NCBI GenBank assembly: GCA_934699135.1 | Contig: CAKUVM010000024.1 | Span: forward strand, 1-26,149 | Direction of reading: 5' to 3' | DNA: 26,149 nt | From: an uncultured Bacteroidales bacterium | GTDB taxonomy: Bacteria > Bacteroidota > Bacteroidia > Bacteroidales > Marinilabiliaceae | In this document: positions 7,202 to 14,850 of the stretch, piece by piece | Layout: the number at the start of each line of letters is the position of its first letter | Position numbering within the stretch: position 1 is the first letter of the stretch | Program-made: the position numbers and the translations under genes | Notes under the pieces: generated by a model | Databases searched by the model: none | The model's input: the letters and a program-made list of their open reading frames with translations, nothing else | Told to the model about the DNA's origin: nothing

Positions 7202-8512
7202 ATGACCCCCTACATAAAAACCGCGTCTGATTTAATCGCAGACTCCAATCTGCCTGACTATAGCTCGCTGCGGCGACCCGCAGGACGGCCACTCCACGTC
7301 CTGTCCCTCTTCTCGGGCTGCGGCGGAATGGATTTGGGCATAGAGGGTGGCTTCATAGCCCCGGACAAAGCCTTCGCCTCGGAACCGGAGGCCATAGAGC
7401 GGCGGCTCAACGCCGACTGGGTCTTGCTGCGCCGGACAAGGTTTGAGACCGTTTTCGCCAACGACATCCTTCCTGAGGCCGCCGCGGCATGGAAGGCATA
7501 TATGAGCCGCTTTGGCAAAGACGGCGGCGCATACTCGCGCGAGAGCGTGGTGGACTTGGTGAAACGCCAAAAAGCGGGTGAGAGCGTCTTCCCCAGCGGC
7601 ATAGACATTGTCACGGGCGGCTTCCCGTGCCAAGACTTCAGCGTGGCCGGCAAAAGGATGGGTTTCAACTCTGGCAAGAGCCACGACGGCAAGCGGCGCA
7701 CCGAAGATGAGCCGAGCGAGGAGACACGCGGCAAGCTATATTTCTGGATGAAGCAGGTGATCGACGCCACAAGCCCGCTGATGTTTGTGGCAGAAAACGT
7801 CAAAGGGCTTGTTAGCCTTGGCGACGTGAAAGACATCATCCAACGCGACTTCGCCAGCGCAGGAGATGGCGGCTACGTGGTCCTGCCTCCGCAGGTTCTC
7901 CATGCGGGGAACTATGGCGTGCCAGAGAGCCGCGAAAGGGTGATATTCATCGGCATTCGCCGCAATGCGCTTCGCCCAGAGGCACTGGCCGCCCTGGAGG
8001 GCGACAAAACCGACCCGCTGTTTGACCCCTACCCCGCCCCCACGCACGCCTGCACCGCCACAGGGGAAGGCCTGCTGCCCATTGTGACCACGCAAGACGT
8101 GCTGCACGGCCTGCGAGAGCCGGGCGAGAGCGCCGACCCCTCACAAAACGTCTTCTCACACGCCAAATATCTGGCCAAGGGGCAGGGGCAGACAGAGATT
8201 CACACGGCGGGGTTGGGGCCCACAATACGCTCAGAGCACCATGGCAACATAGAGTTCCGCCGCCTCAGCGCGGGGCATGGCGGCCAGCACGCCGACGAGC
8301 TTGCGGCAGGGCTGCCTGAGCGTAGGCTCACGCCACGAGAGTGCGCGCTCATCCAGACTTTCCCGCCAGACTACCCCTTCATAATACCAGAGATGCGTCT
8401 GAGCGCGTCAGGGGCATATAAGGTCATCGGCAATGCCGTGCCGCCCGTGTTGGCCTTCAAAATAGCTAGGCGAATTGAGGAGGTGTGGGAGAGATTATTC
8501 GGGGCTTCTTGA
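7202..8512 (+). CDS. DNA (cytosine-5-)-methyltransferase, apparently solitary
   Basis: Transfers a methyl group from S-adenosylmethionine to C5 of cytosine in a specific DNA site. The 436-residue protein has the ordered motifs of the family. Motif I is LSLFSGCGGMDLG (34-46). Motif IV is GGFPCQDFSVAG (139-150) with nucleophile Cys143. Motif VI is ENV (198-200), and motif VIII is around ESRER (242-246). The target-recognition region spans about 255-370. Motif IX is RRLTPRECALIQTFP (374-388) and motif X is VIGNAVPP (408-415). The enzyme looks intact. The recognition sequence cannot be read from the protein. No restriction endonuclease, Vsr nuclease or specificity subunit is adjacent, so it is either a regulatory/orphan methylase or the remnant of a restriction-modification system. 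A TAACTTCG at 7150-7157 is a one-mismatch -7 box. Confidence 0.95.
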   Translation: MTPYIKTASDLIADSNLPDYSSLRRPAGRPLHVLSLFSGCGGMDLGIEGGFIAPDKAFASEPEAIERRLNADWVLLRRTRFETVFANDILPEAAAAWKAYMSRFGKDGGAYSRESVVDLVKRQKAGESVFPSGIDIVTGGFPCQDFSVAGKRMGFNSGKSHDGKRRTEDEPSEETRGKLYFWMKQVIDATSPLMFVAENVKGLVSLGDVKDIIQRDFASAGDGGYVVLPPQVLHAGNYGVPESRERVIFIGIRRNALRPEALAALEGDKTDPLFDPYPAPTHACTATGEGLLPIVTTQDVLHGLREPGESADPSQNVFSHAKYLAKGQGQTEIHTAGLGPTIRSEHHGNIEFRRLSAGHGGQHADELAAGLPERRLTPRECALIQTFPPDYPFIIPEMRLSASGAYKVIGNAVPPVLAFKIARRIEEVWERLFGAS

Positions 8513-8552
8513 AACACCACATACCGCGCGAATTCTCCTTATAATTACAAAC

Positions 8553-8596
8553 AAAGCGAGCCGTCTGGAAAAATATTCCAGACGGCCCGCTTTATT
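8553..8596. terminator. Bidirectional terminator between the methyltransferase and ferredoxin genes
   Basis: GCCGTCTGGAA (8560-8570) pairs perfectly with TTCCAGACGGC (8576-8586) around a 5-base loop. The stem is extended by AAAGCG (8553-8558) with CGCTTT (8588-8593). A-rich and T-rich flanks allow use on both strands, which suits the two convergent genes. Confidence 0.92.
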
Positions 8597-8640
8597 CTAA
8601 CCGCACAAGATGCCGAGCCACAGCCCGGCCCTATGCGTCT

Positions 8641-8811
8641 TTATACCTCCTTGATGGCCTCGGTGGGGCAGGCGCTTGCGCAAGTGCCGCAAGACATGCA
8701 CTTGTCTGCGTCAATCTCGTAGTGGTTCTCACCCTCATGGATTGCCTCAACGGGACACTCACCTGCGCACGTGCCGCAAGAGATGCAGTCATCACTAATC
8801 TTGTATGCCAT
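8641..8811 (-). CDS. 2[4Fe-4S] ferredoxin (clostridial type)
   Basis: A 56-residue low-potential electron carrier of the cytoplasm. Two complete cluster motifs of the form CxxCxxCxxxCP are present: Cys9, 12, 15 and 19 with Pro20, and Cys38, 41, 44 and 48 with Pro49. This is the classic double-cubane arrangement, with each motif followed by EAI. The start MAYKI is typical of the family. Such ferredoxins serve pyruvate:ferredoxin oxidoreductase, hydrogenase or Rnf in anaerobes; no partner is encoded nearby. It has a near-perfect promoter of its own and ends in the bidirectional terminator, so it is a single-gene transcript. Confidence 0.95.
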   Translation of the reverse strand: MAYKISDDCISCGTCAGECPVEAIHEGENHYEIDADKCMSCGTCASACPTEAIKEV

Positions 8812-8886
8812 AGTAGTATTTTTTATTTTATTGCGCCACCGCCGGGTTCTAAGCGGCCGTGGCTGGTTCTTTGGTTTTTACGTTGG

Positions 8887-8917
8887 CAAATTTACCCGCC
8901 TTTTCTCAATATTCAAA
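8887..8917 (-). promoter_or_regulatory. Promoter of the ferredoxin gene
   Basis: On the minus strand TTTG (8917-8914) is followed after exactly 19 bases by TAAATTTG (8894-8887). This is the full Bacteroidota primary-sigma consensus, TTTG-N19-TAnnTTTG. The predicted leader is about 70 bases. Confidence 0.85.
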
Positions 8918-8954
8918 GGACTAATGAGCGGCTAGGGTTAATTTGAATCTCTTC

Positions 8955-9668
8955 TTATTCCATCTTTTTCGCTCTGTCTTTTCGGTTGCCCATGTTAATG
9001 TCAACAGCCATCCGCACCCCCCACATCTTATGCCGGTCCTCAACATAAATTTGCCGCTCCCCGAACAAGGCGTATGAGCAGTCTAGCCCCACGGCCATAC
9101 CGCCACTCAACCGCTTGCGCAAAGAGACGCTCGGTTTCAGCCTCTGTATGAACTTGGCCGATGTGTTCTCACTCTTCATATTGGCCATAAGCAGACATCG
9201 CGCGTCTAGCGCGACACCAGAGGCCGCCCACTCATGACCATAACCGGCCAAAGCCCCAAAGCATGACGTGCTGACCACGTAGCCCATAGGGCGGAAGAGC
9301 AGCCGCCTCTGCTCAAAAAGAAAGCCGAAGAAGAACCCTGAGGCCCTCCTCCAGCTTATGGACTCGACAAGGCGAAACAAGACGTCGCGGTTGCCAATGT
9401 GCGTGTAGTTGGCCTGCTGCACCAGCCCATAGGCCGCCACTGTGGCATCGGGGCTTACTTTATACCCCCCGCCAGCGCCAAACGTCAGGGCAGCATAAGG
9501 CTCAGCCGCTGACACGCGCCCCGCCCCCGCCGCGCAACGCACGACCCAACGGTTGGCAATGCGGCAACGCACCACGGCATCGGCGCCAAAGTATGCGGTC
9601 TGCGCCACGCAACCTCCCGACAACGCAAGGCAAAATGGCACAACGGCGAGCCAATTACGCAGCGACAT
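8955..9668 (-). CDS. Secreted protein, probable small outer-membrane beta-barrel
   Basis: I do not recognise the family with certainty. The 237-residue product begins with a signal peptide (basic start, hydrophobic core 6-18, likely cut after Ala22 in CVAQ). The rest is rich in alternating polar and aromatic/hydrophobic strands with Gly turns. A mid-protein stretch, SGFFFGFLFEQRRLLF, recalls the DUF2490-type barrels of Bacteroidota that also carry EQR strands. The C-terminus is basic (NRKDRAKKME) rather than ending in an aromatic residue. It starts 18 bases after the phosphohexomutase stop and is likely the last gene of that operon. The localisation is inferred from composition only. Confidence 0.55.
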   Translation of the reverse strand: MSLRNWLAVVPFCLALSGGCVAQTAYFGADAVVRCRIANRWVVRCAAGAGRVSAAEPYAALTFGAGGGYKVSPDATVAAYGLVQQANYTHIGNRDVLFRLVESISWRRASGFFFGFLFEQRRLLFRPMGYVVSTSCFGALAGYGHEWAASGVALDARCLLMANMKSENTSAKFIQRLKPSVSLRKRLSGGMAVGLDCSYALFGERQIYVEDRHKMWGVRMAVDINMGNRKDRAKKME

Positions 9669-9686
9669 GACGCCAATGGCAAGAGG

Positions 9687-11069
9687 CTAAATGAGCGACT
9701 CAATCTCGCCCCTCACGCTCTGCGCCAAAGCATCGGCCTCGGCCTGTGTGTGCGCCTCGGCATAGATGCGAATGATGGGCTCTGTGTTAGATTTACGCAA
9801 GTGAACCCAGCTCTCGGCGAAGTCAATCTTGACGCCATCGCGATCATCGACCCTATCGGCCTTATGAGCCTCCTTGACGCGCGCCAAGAGAGCGTCAACA
9901 TCAACACCCGGGCGCAGGTCGATGCGGTTTTTAGAGATCACATAGTCGGGGTAAGAGGCGCGAAGCTGGGTGAGCGTCTTGCCGCTCTTGGCCATCTGGG
10001 TGAGCATGAGGGCAATGCCCACGAGAGCGTCGCGACCATAATGGCACTCGGGGTATATGACACCGCCATTTCCCTCGCCGCCAATGACCGCGCCCGTCTC
10101 GCGCATCTTGGCCACCACGTTAACCTCACCGACGGCCGCCGCTGCGTAGGTGCCGCCGTGCCGCTCCGTGATGTCGCGCAGCGCGCGCGATGAAGAGAGG
10201 TTGCTCACGGTGGAGCCGGGCGTGTGGGACAGCACATAGTCCGCCACGCTCACAATGGTATACTCCTCACCGAACATAGAGCCGTCTTCGCAGATGAAGG
10301 CCAGGCGATCTACGTCTGGGTCTACCACAATGCCCATATCGGCTTTTTTCTCGCGCACCAAGGCCGAGATGTCTGTCAGATTCTGTGGCAGAGGCTCCGG
10401 GTTGTGCGCAAAACGGCCATTGGGCTCCAAGTTAAGGCCGTAGACGTTTTTCACGCCAAGACGGTCGAGCAGCTTGGGCAAGATGACGCCGCCAACGGAG
10501 TTGATGGCGTCTAACGCCACGGAGAATCCGGCCTTACGGACCGCATCGGCATCGACAAGCGGTAAAGCCAAGACCTTGTCGATATGTCGATCGGCATAGT
10601 CCGCGTCTTTCACGTGGCCAAGCTCATCAACAGGCGCGGCCTCATAGGCCTCGTCGGCCGCCATACGCAGCACCTCCGCCCCCTGGGCGGCGGAGAGGAA
10701 CTCGCCCTTGTTGTCAAGTAGCTTGAGGGCGTTCCACTGCATTGGGTTGTGGCTTGCGGTGATGATGATGCCACCTTGGGCTTTCTCGCCCGTCACGGCA
10801 ATTTCCGTTGTGGGAGTCGTGGCCAGGCCGAGGTCGATGACGTCGGCTCCCATGCCCATGAGCACGCCCACGACAATATTGCGCACCATTTGTCCTGACA
10901 CTCTGGCGTCGCGCCCCACGACAATGGTTACCCGCTTGCCTACGTTTTCTTTCCTCACCCATGTGGCATAGGCCGAGACAAAACGAACAAGGTCGGTGGG
11001 CGTGAGCCCCTCGCCGGCGCGGCCGCCGATGGTGCCGCGGATTCCGGATATTGATTTTATAAGTGACAC
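9687..11069 (-). CDS. glmM: Phosphohexomutase, probable phosphoglucosamine mutase
   Basis: Alpha-D-phosphohexomutase that moves phosphate between C6 and C1 of a hexose phosphate. As GlmM it would supply glucosamine-1-phosphate for UDP-GlcNAc, peptidoglycan and lipopolysaccharide. All four active-site loops are present in 460 residues: TASHNP (104-109) with phosphoserine Ser106, the metal-binding DPDVDR (250-255), the sugar loop GEGNGG (331-336), and the phosphate loop RKSNTEP (425-431). The sugar loop differs from the GEQSGH of E. coli GlmM and resembles the version in Bacteroidota and archaeal enzymes, so phosphomannomutase or phosphoglucomutase activity is also possible. It starts 35 bases after the TlpA-like gene and 18 bases before the outer-membrane-type gene. 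Confidence 0.88.
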   Translation of the reverse strand: MSLIKSISGIRGTIGGRAGEGLTPTDLVRFVSAYATWVRKENVGKRVTIVVGRDARVSGQMVRNIVVGVLMGMGADVIDLGLATTPTTEIAVTGEKAQGGIIITASHNPMQWNALKLLDNKGEFLSAAQGAEVLRMAADEAYEAAPVDELGHVKDADYADRHIDKVLALPLVDADAVRKAGFSVALDAINSVGGVILPKLLDRLGVKNVYGLNLEPNGRFAHNPEPLPQNLTDISALVREKKADMGIVVDPDVDRLAFICEDGSMFGEEYTIVSVADYVLSHTPGSTVSNLSSSRALRDITERHGGTYAAAAVGEVNVVAKMRETGAVIGGEGNGGVIYPECHYGRDALVGIALMLTQMAKSGKTLTQLRASYPDYVISKNRIDLRPGVDVDALLARVKEAHKADRVDDRDGVKIDFAESWVHLRKSNTEPIIRIYAEAHTQAEADALAQSVRGEIESLI

Positions 11070-11104
11070 TTTGAAAGGTATATCTTTTGCTTGTTTAGAC
11101 TTCT

Positions 11105-12211
11105 CTATTTCTTCGTCAGGCGCTTCTCTAAGTCGTAGAATATGTTGCCGTTGTCAGAGTCCTTGCTCACAATGACGCCAGACTCGTCAATAAGGAAGCT
11201 GGCGGGAATGCGCTTCACACCATAGGTTTGCGCCACGCCGCCGTTATCTATGAGCTGGATGCCAGGGAGCCCGTCCTGCCCTTTGGCCGTCAGCCAGTCG
11301 GCGCGGTCTTTATCGACCGACACGCCTACGACCTCCAATCCCTTTGACGCGAATTTTTTATAAACCTCCACAACCGTCTTGTTATTCTTCCTGCATGGCG
11401 CGCACCACGACGCCCAAAAGTCTAGCAACACGACAGAGCCACGGAGCGAACTGAGGCTCACGGAGTCGCCCTGCTCATTGAGCAGCACGAAATCAGGCGC
11501 AAGGCTGCCTAGCTCGACCCTCTTGAGAGCCTCGCTGATCTGCCTACGGGCGGCCAACTGCTGATCCAGGAAACGGACATATTTGTGCGTGGGCATGGCC
11601 TTGCGGAATGCGGACTGGAAGCTCTCGACCTCGTCATAGGAGAAAAGACCCATGTTGTTGAAAAGCAAGAACGGGCCGAGCGGCGTCGCGGCATTGTCTG
11701 CGATGGCGTGGCGGATATAGTCCATCTGGACTTTCTCAATGCCGTGCATCTCCTCGGTCAGTTCCTCGCGTTTGTCCACGTCTCCTCCCATGGCGGCCAT
11801 CTGAGCCATAATCTGCGCCAACCTGTCGCGCCCGGGCATCCCTTGCGTATATTCCGCCAAAGTCTTGTTAAGTGGCGAACCGCAGACTTCTATGTTTTCT
11901 GGTTTCAGGGCGTTGCCCCTCATGCTGATGTCATCATTGCCGGCAAAGACCACCATGTTTTGGTTACCAATTCTGAGCACCACGCACTCTGGTTGCTCCA
12001 AGTTCACGCCACCAGAGAAGACGAACTTGCCCTCCCGCACCTGGGTCGTGTCCACTGTCTGCCAGTGAAAAGAAGAGTCGAGAATGGCAAGCGTCATCGG
12101 CCCGTCGGGTAGATTTTTCACGTCGCCCTCTATGCGCAAAGAGTTGCGCTGGCACGAAGCCAACGCAACTGATGCCACGGCGACGACTGCCATTGAGAGT
12201 CGCCCGCTCAT
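11105..12211 (-). CDS. TlpA-like thioredoxin-fold lipoprotein with DUF4369 domain
   Basis: A 368-residue lipoprotein, with lipobox Leu-Ala-Ser-Cys placing the lipidated residue at Cys20. Residues about 24-125 form a DUF4369 domain (RIEGDVKNLPDG, then KFVFSGGV). A helical linker follows, and residues about 232-368 are an AhpC/TSA-type thioredoxin fold with the redox motif WCAPC (269-273) and the cis-proline segment RIPASFLID. Such proteins act in the periplasm in thiol-disulfide exchange and are abundant in Bacteroidales; partners are mostly unknown. It starts 25 bases after the DUF1573 gene, and the phosphohexomutase gene follows after 35 bases, so the three are likely cotranscribed. Confidence 0.9.
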   Translation of the reverse strand: MSGRLSMAVVAVASVALASCQRNSLRIEGDVKNLPDGPMTLAILDSSFHWQTVDTTQVREGKFVFSGGVNLEQPECVVLRIGNQNMVVFAGNDDISMRGNALKPENIEVCGSPLNKTLAEYTQGMPGRDRLAQIMAQMAAMGGDVDKREELTEEMHGIEKVQMDYIRHAIADNAATPLGPFLLFNNMGLFSYDEVESFQSAFRKAMPTHKYVRFLDQQLAARRQISEALKRVELGSLAPDFVLLNEQGDSVSLSSLRGSVVLLDFWASWCAPCRKNNKTVVEVYKKFASKGLEVVGVSVDKDRADWLTAKGQDGLPGIQLIDNGGVAQTYGVKRIPASFLIDESGVIVSKDSDNGNIFYDLEKRLTKK

Positions 12212-12236
12212 ATAAGAAGATATTTTTGTGTCTTTT

Positions 12237-13319
12237 CTATTTCATCTCCTGCCCTGGCGTGACAATGCTGCCTGTGATGCGAAGGAGGACATTGGAGTTC
12301 TTGGGGTCGTTTGTGATGACCGTTATGGTCTTGCTCTGCCTGCCGGACTTACCGCGCGGGTCGAATGCCACGTGTATGTTGGTGGACTCGCCCTTCGCCA
12401 AGACGGTTTTCTGCGGCGTTGCCGCCGTGCAGCCGCAGGAGGCCTTTACCTTGCGGATTATGAGGTTCTGCTTGCCCTCATTGGTGATGACGAAGTCGCA
12501 CTCGGCCTTAGAGGTCTGGGCAATGTTGCCGAAATCGTGAGTGCGCTCGTTGACCGTCATGACGGGCGCGTCTTTCTCATCAACGTCAGAGAAGTCCTCC
12601 TCGATGCTCGCGCTAAGCGTTATCTGGTTGCGATACTGCCTCTTGCCGTCGAATGTGACATAAACTCGGTCTGAGACGTAGCCCCAGTCATTTTTCTTGG
12701 CGGCGTCGTAGGTGGCCACAAACAGTCCTTTCTGGCCCGGCTCTATGGTGGCGGGCTGGGACTCTATGGTTATGTGAGACGGGATGTTGATGAACTTAGG
12801 TGTGACGCTCACGCCCGACGTGTTGATGACCTTTAGGGAGGCCGTCTTGACCTCTGTCGGCTTAACTTTGGTGAACGGGATATGGTTGTTTTCCAGGCGC
12901 AGACTGTCCATGACAACGGGATATTCGTCCTCAATGGTCTTGGGCCTCTGAAGCACTTTGCCTGATATTCTCAACACTGTAGTCGGTTTCTCGGCATTGC
13001 TCATGACCGTTATGGTCTTGGTGAACGTGCCGGGGCGGTTCGCCGGGTTGTACGTTACTTTAACCTCGCCACTCTCTCCCTGGCGGAGAGGCTTGCGCGT
13101 CCACTCTGGCGTGGTGCATCCGCAAGACGCCTGCACCTGCGTCAGCACGAGCGGGGTGGAGCCCGTGTTGGTATATTTGAAAACGTAAGAGACGGGACCC
13201 TCTTTCTCCTGGATCTCGCCAAAGTCATGAGACTCAGTCTCAAACTTGACTGTTGGCTTTTGTGCGAAAGCCACGACGCTAGCAAGAGCCAGCAGCGAAA
13301 GCGCAAATATTCTCTTCAT
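12237..13319 (-). CDS. Secreted tandem-DUF1573 protein
   Basis: A 360-residue exported protein made of two DUF1573 Ig-like domains of the ASPM/SPD-2/Hydin type, separated by another beta-rich domain. The first repeat has SHDFGEIQEKEG and ASCGCTTPEW; the second has THDFGNIAQTSK and ASCGCTAATP. Each thus carries the family's HDFG and SCGC motifs. The reading frame is open from 13424, but the ATG at 13319 begins a clean signal peptide (MKRIFALSLLALASVVAFA, cut before Gln20), and a consensus -7 box lies just upstream, so I take this start. Function is unknown; these proteins are common in Bacteroidota. It is the first gene of a likely four-gene operon with the TlpA-like, phosphohexomutase and outer-membrane-type genes. 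Confidence 0.9.
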   Translation of the reverse strand: MKRIFALSLLALASVVAFAQKPTVKFETESHDFGEIQEKEGPVSYVFKYTNTGSTPLVLTQVQASCGCTTPEWTRKPLRQGESGEVKVTYNPANRPGTFTKTITVMSNAEKPTTVLRISGKVLQRPKTIEDEYPVVMDSLRLENNHIPFTKVKPTEVKTASLKVINTSGVSVTPKFINIPSHITIESQPATIEPGQKGLFVATYDAAKKNDWGYVSDRVYVTFDGKRQYRNQITLSASIEEDFSDVDEKDAPVMTVNERTHDFGNIAQTSKAECDFVITNEGKQNLIIRKVKASCGCTAATPQKTVLAKGESTNIHVAFDPRGKSGRQSKTITVITNDPKNSNVLLRITGSIVTPGQEMK

Positions 13320-13340
13320 CTCTGATTTTATTTTGCCTCT

Positions 13341-13373
13341 CAAAGATAGGGAGTTTTCCCCATTATTGTCAAC
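13341..13373 (-). promoter_or_regulatory. Candidate promoter for the DUF1573 operon
   Basis: On the minus strand GTTG (13373-13370) precedes TATCTTTG (13348-13341) with a 21-base spacer. The -7 box is an exact TAnnTTTG match. The start site would lie about 15-20 bases before the ATG at 13319, which argues against the longer upstream reading frame. Confidence 0.55.
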
Positions 13374-13430
13374 CAATTTCAACCAACACGCCGCCAAGCC
13401 GGCCCAATGCGGGTGTGAGGTCAAGGCGCG

Positions 13431-14138
13431 TCAGCGCCCCACAACTTTTTCCACCGTCTTGGAGTCAACACCGGGACAGAGCTTCATAAGGTGGCACTTG
13501 ACCATGAGCCTGCTCTCTTCCGGTTTCTCTTGTGGCATCTCGAACCAGTCGGCATACAGAATCTCTGGCGTTGAATATCGCGCCACGCCCCAGCCGTATG
13601 GTCGCCCTTTCTTGTCGATGTTATATTCGAAGTCGGACACCACGATGTGGCCAGACATCTGAAGCCTGTTCAGCACAGCGTCTAATGACGCATGAGGAAC
13701 CCCTACGCCGCCTTCGGCGGCAAGCAACGCCCTCTCCGCCGCGCGCAGGCCGTGCGCTCCGAAGCCGCACTCCTCGCGGATCTCAGTAGAGAGCAGACTC
13801 TCGTTCGCGACAATGGCGGAGAGAACCCTCTCCTCATCATAAGAGAGCGTGTGGGACACCCTCCGGAAGTTGACTAGGTGCGGTAACCAACGCCGCGAGA
13901 CGTAGGCGGCCTTGCCTCGGAAATATTTCGCATAGGCCGCGCGCCCGCCCCTCACAATGGGTCCCTTCCACTCCCAAGGGCCGTCCACCACGGGAGAGAA
14001 CCACAAATCGGCCGGCGTATGCTCCTCAATGGAGAAACCTGTCAGCTCCCCGCGGAAGAACGGCAGGAAGCCGAACTCCTCCACAGCCGCCTCCACATCG
14101 CCCGCCGAGGTGAACACCCTGCCGTCAATGACGCTCAT
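13431..14138 (-). CDS. AlkZ-related protein
   Basis: A 235-residue soluble protein resembling the short Bacteroidota proteins annotated as AlkZ-related. The signature is the N-terminal run EFGFLPFFRGELTGFSIEEHTP followed by LWFSP and GPWEWKGPIVR. True AlkZ/YcaQ enzymes are DNA glycosylases built from winged helices that unhook interstrand crosslinks; this protein is shorter, and I cannot identify a catalytic motif, so glycosylase activity is not assumed. Winged-helix-like parts are visible around residues 100-165. Its start overlaps the stop of the DUF2461 gene by four bases (ATGA), showing translational coupling. No terminator is evident before the DUF1573 promoter downstream. Confidence 0.7.
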   Translation of the reverse strand: MSVIDGRVFTSAGDVEAAVEEFGFLPFFRGELTGFSIEEHTPADLWFSPVVDGPWEWKGPIVRGGRAAYAKYFRGKAAYVSRRWLPHLVNFRRVSHTLSYDEERVLSAIVANESLLSTEIREECGFGAHGLRAAERALLAAEGGVGVPHASLDAVLNRLQMSGHIVVSDFEYNIDKKGRPYGWGVARYSTPEILYADWFEMPQEKPEESRLMVKCHLMKLCPGVDSKTVEKVVGR

Positions 14139-14830
14139 AGTCCCAAATCCTCCTCGGCCTCCGTCTCTAACGCCCTACGAAAAAACGCGTTGAGCGGCTG
14201 CCCCAACGCGATGTCCGCCTTCAGCCGCCTGCCGAAACCTGGCGAAGTTACTTCATTGTCGGAGTATCGGGCCACGGCGTTGAGGCTCTTGTATTTGAGA
14301 TAGTCTTGGTATCGCGGCTCGATGACGTAGCCTCGGGGCAAGGTCTTGAGCTTCTCATCGTCAGAGAGCGTCATACGCTCCTTGAACGCCGGAGCCGTCA
14401 CGATGGCATCCAACTCCTCGGGGAAGTTGGCCACCTCCGTCCTCAACCTTTTCAGCAATTCGGCACTAAGGCCATAGTTGCCGGTGCAGAAAAAGCTCTC
14501 ATTGCCAGGCTGGATGTGTAAATAATATCCCGGCAAGACGCTCTTGCGCCCACCGGGGGCCACGAACGCGCCAAAATGTCGTTTGTACGGGCTTTTGTCT
14601 GGCGAGAAACGGATGTCGCGGTTCATACGATAGATGCATTTTGCGGCCTCCTGCTCGCCAACTCCGGGGTCTACGGCCTGCACCGCAACTATCATGAACT
14701 CCACGAAAGAGAGAAAAGCCGACCGCGCCGCCTCGTAGCGGGCGCGGTTGGCCTCAAACCAAGCGCGGTTGTTATTATCCCTTATGTCCTCCAAAAACGT
14801 CAGCACGGAAGACGGAAGAAAGTCGGTCAT
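14135..14830 (-). CDS. DUF2461 domain protein
   Basis: The 231-residue protein matches the DUF2461/TIGR02453 family over its length. The N-terminus has FLEDIRDNNNRAWFEANRARYE, a hallmark of the family. Later come YRMNRDIRFSPDKSPYKRHFGAF (about residues 67-89) and GYYLHIQPGNESFFCTGNY. No signal peptide or membrane segment is seen, so it is cytoplasmic. The function of the family is unknown. It lies 20 bases downstream of the TolC-like gene and overlaps the AlkZ-related gene by four bases; the three form an operon. Confidence 0.88.
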   Translation of the reverse strand: MTDFLPSSVLTFLEDIRDNNNRAWFEANRARYEAARSAFLSFVEFMIVAVQAVDPGVGEQEAAKCIYRMNRDIRFSPDKSPYKRHFGAFVAPGGRKSVLPGYYLHIQPGNESFFCTGNYGLSAELLKRLRTEVANFPEELDAIVTAPAFKERMTLSDDEKLKTLPRGYVIEPRYQDYLKYKSLNAVARYSDNEVTSPGFGRRLKADIALGQPLNAFFRRALETEAEEDLGL

Positions 14831-14850
14831 TGCCGCTTATTTATTGTTGC

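Noticed and set aside
7202..8811. A complete restriction-modification system
   Set aside because: Only the methyltransferase is present; the next gene is a ferredoxin and no nuclease frame is seen on either strand.
13320..13424. A 35-codon N-terminal extension of the DUF1573 protein
   Set aside because: It precedes a clean signal peptide and covers the consensus -7 box; an exported protein should start at 13319.
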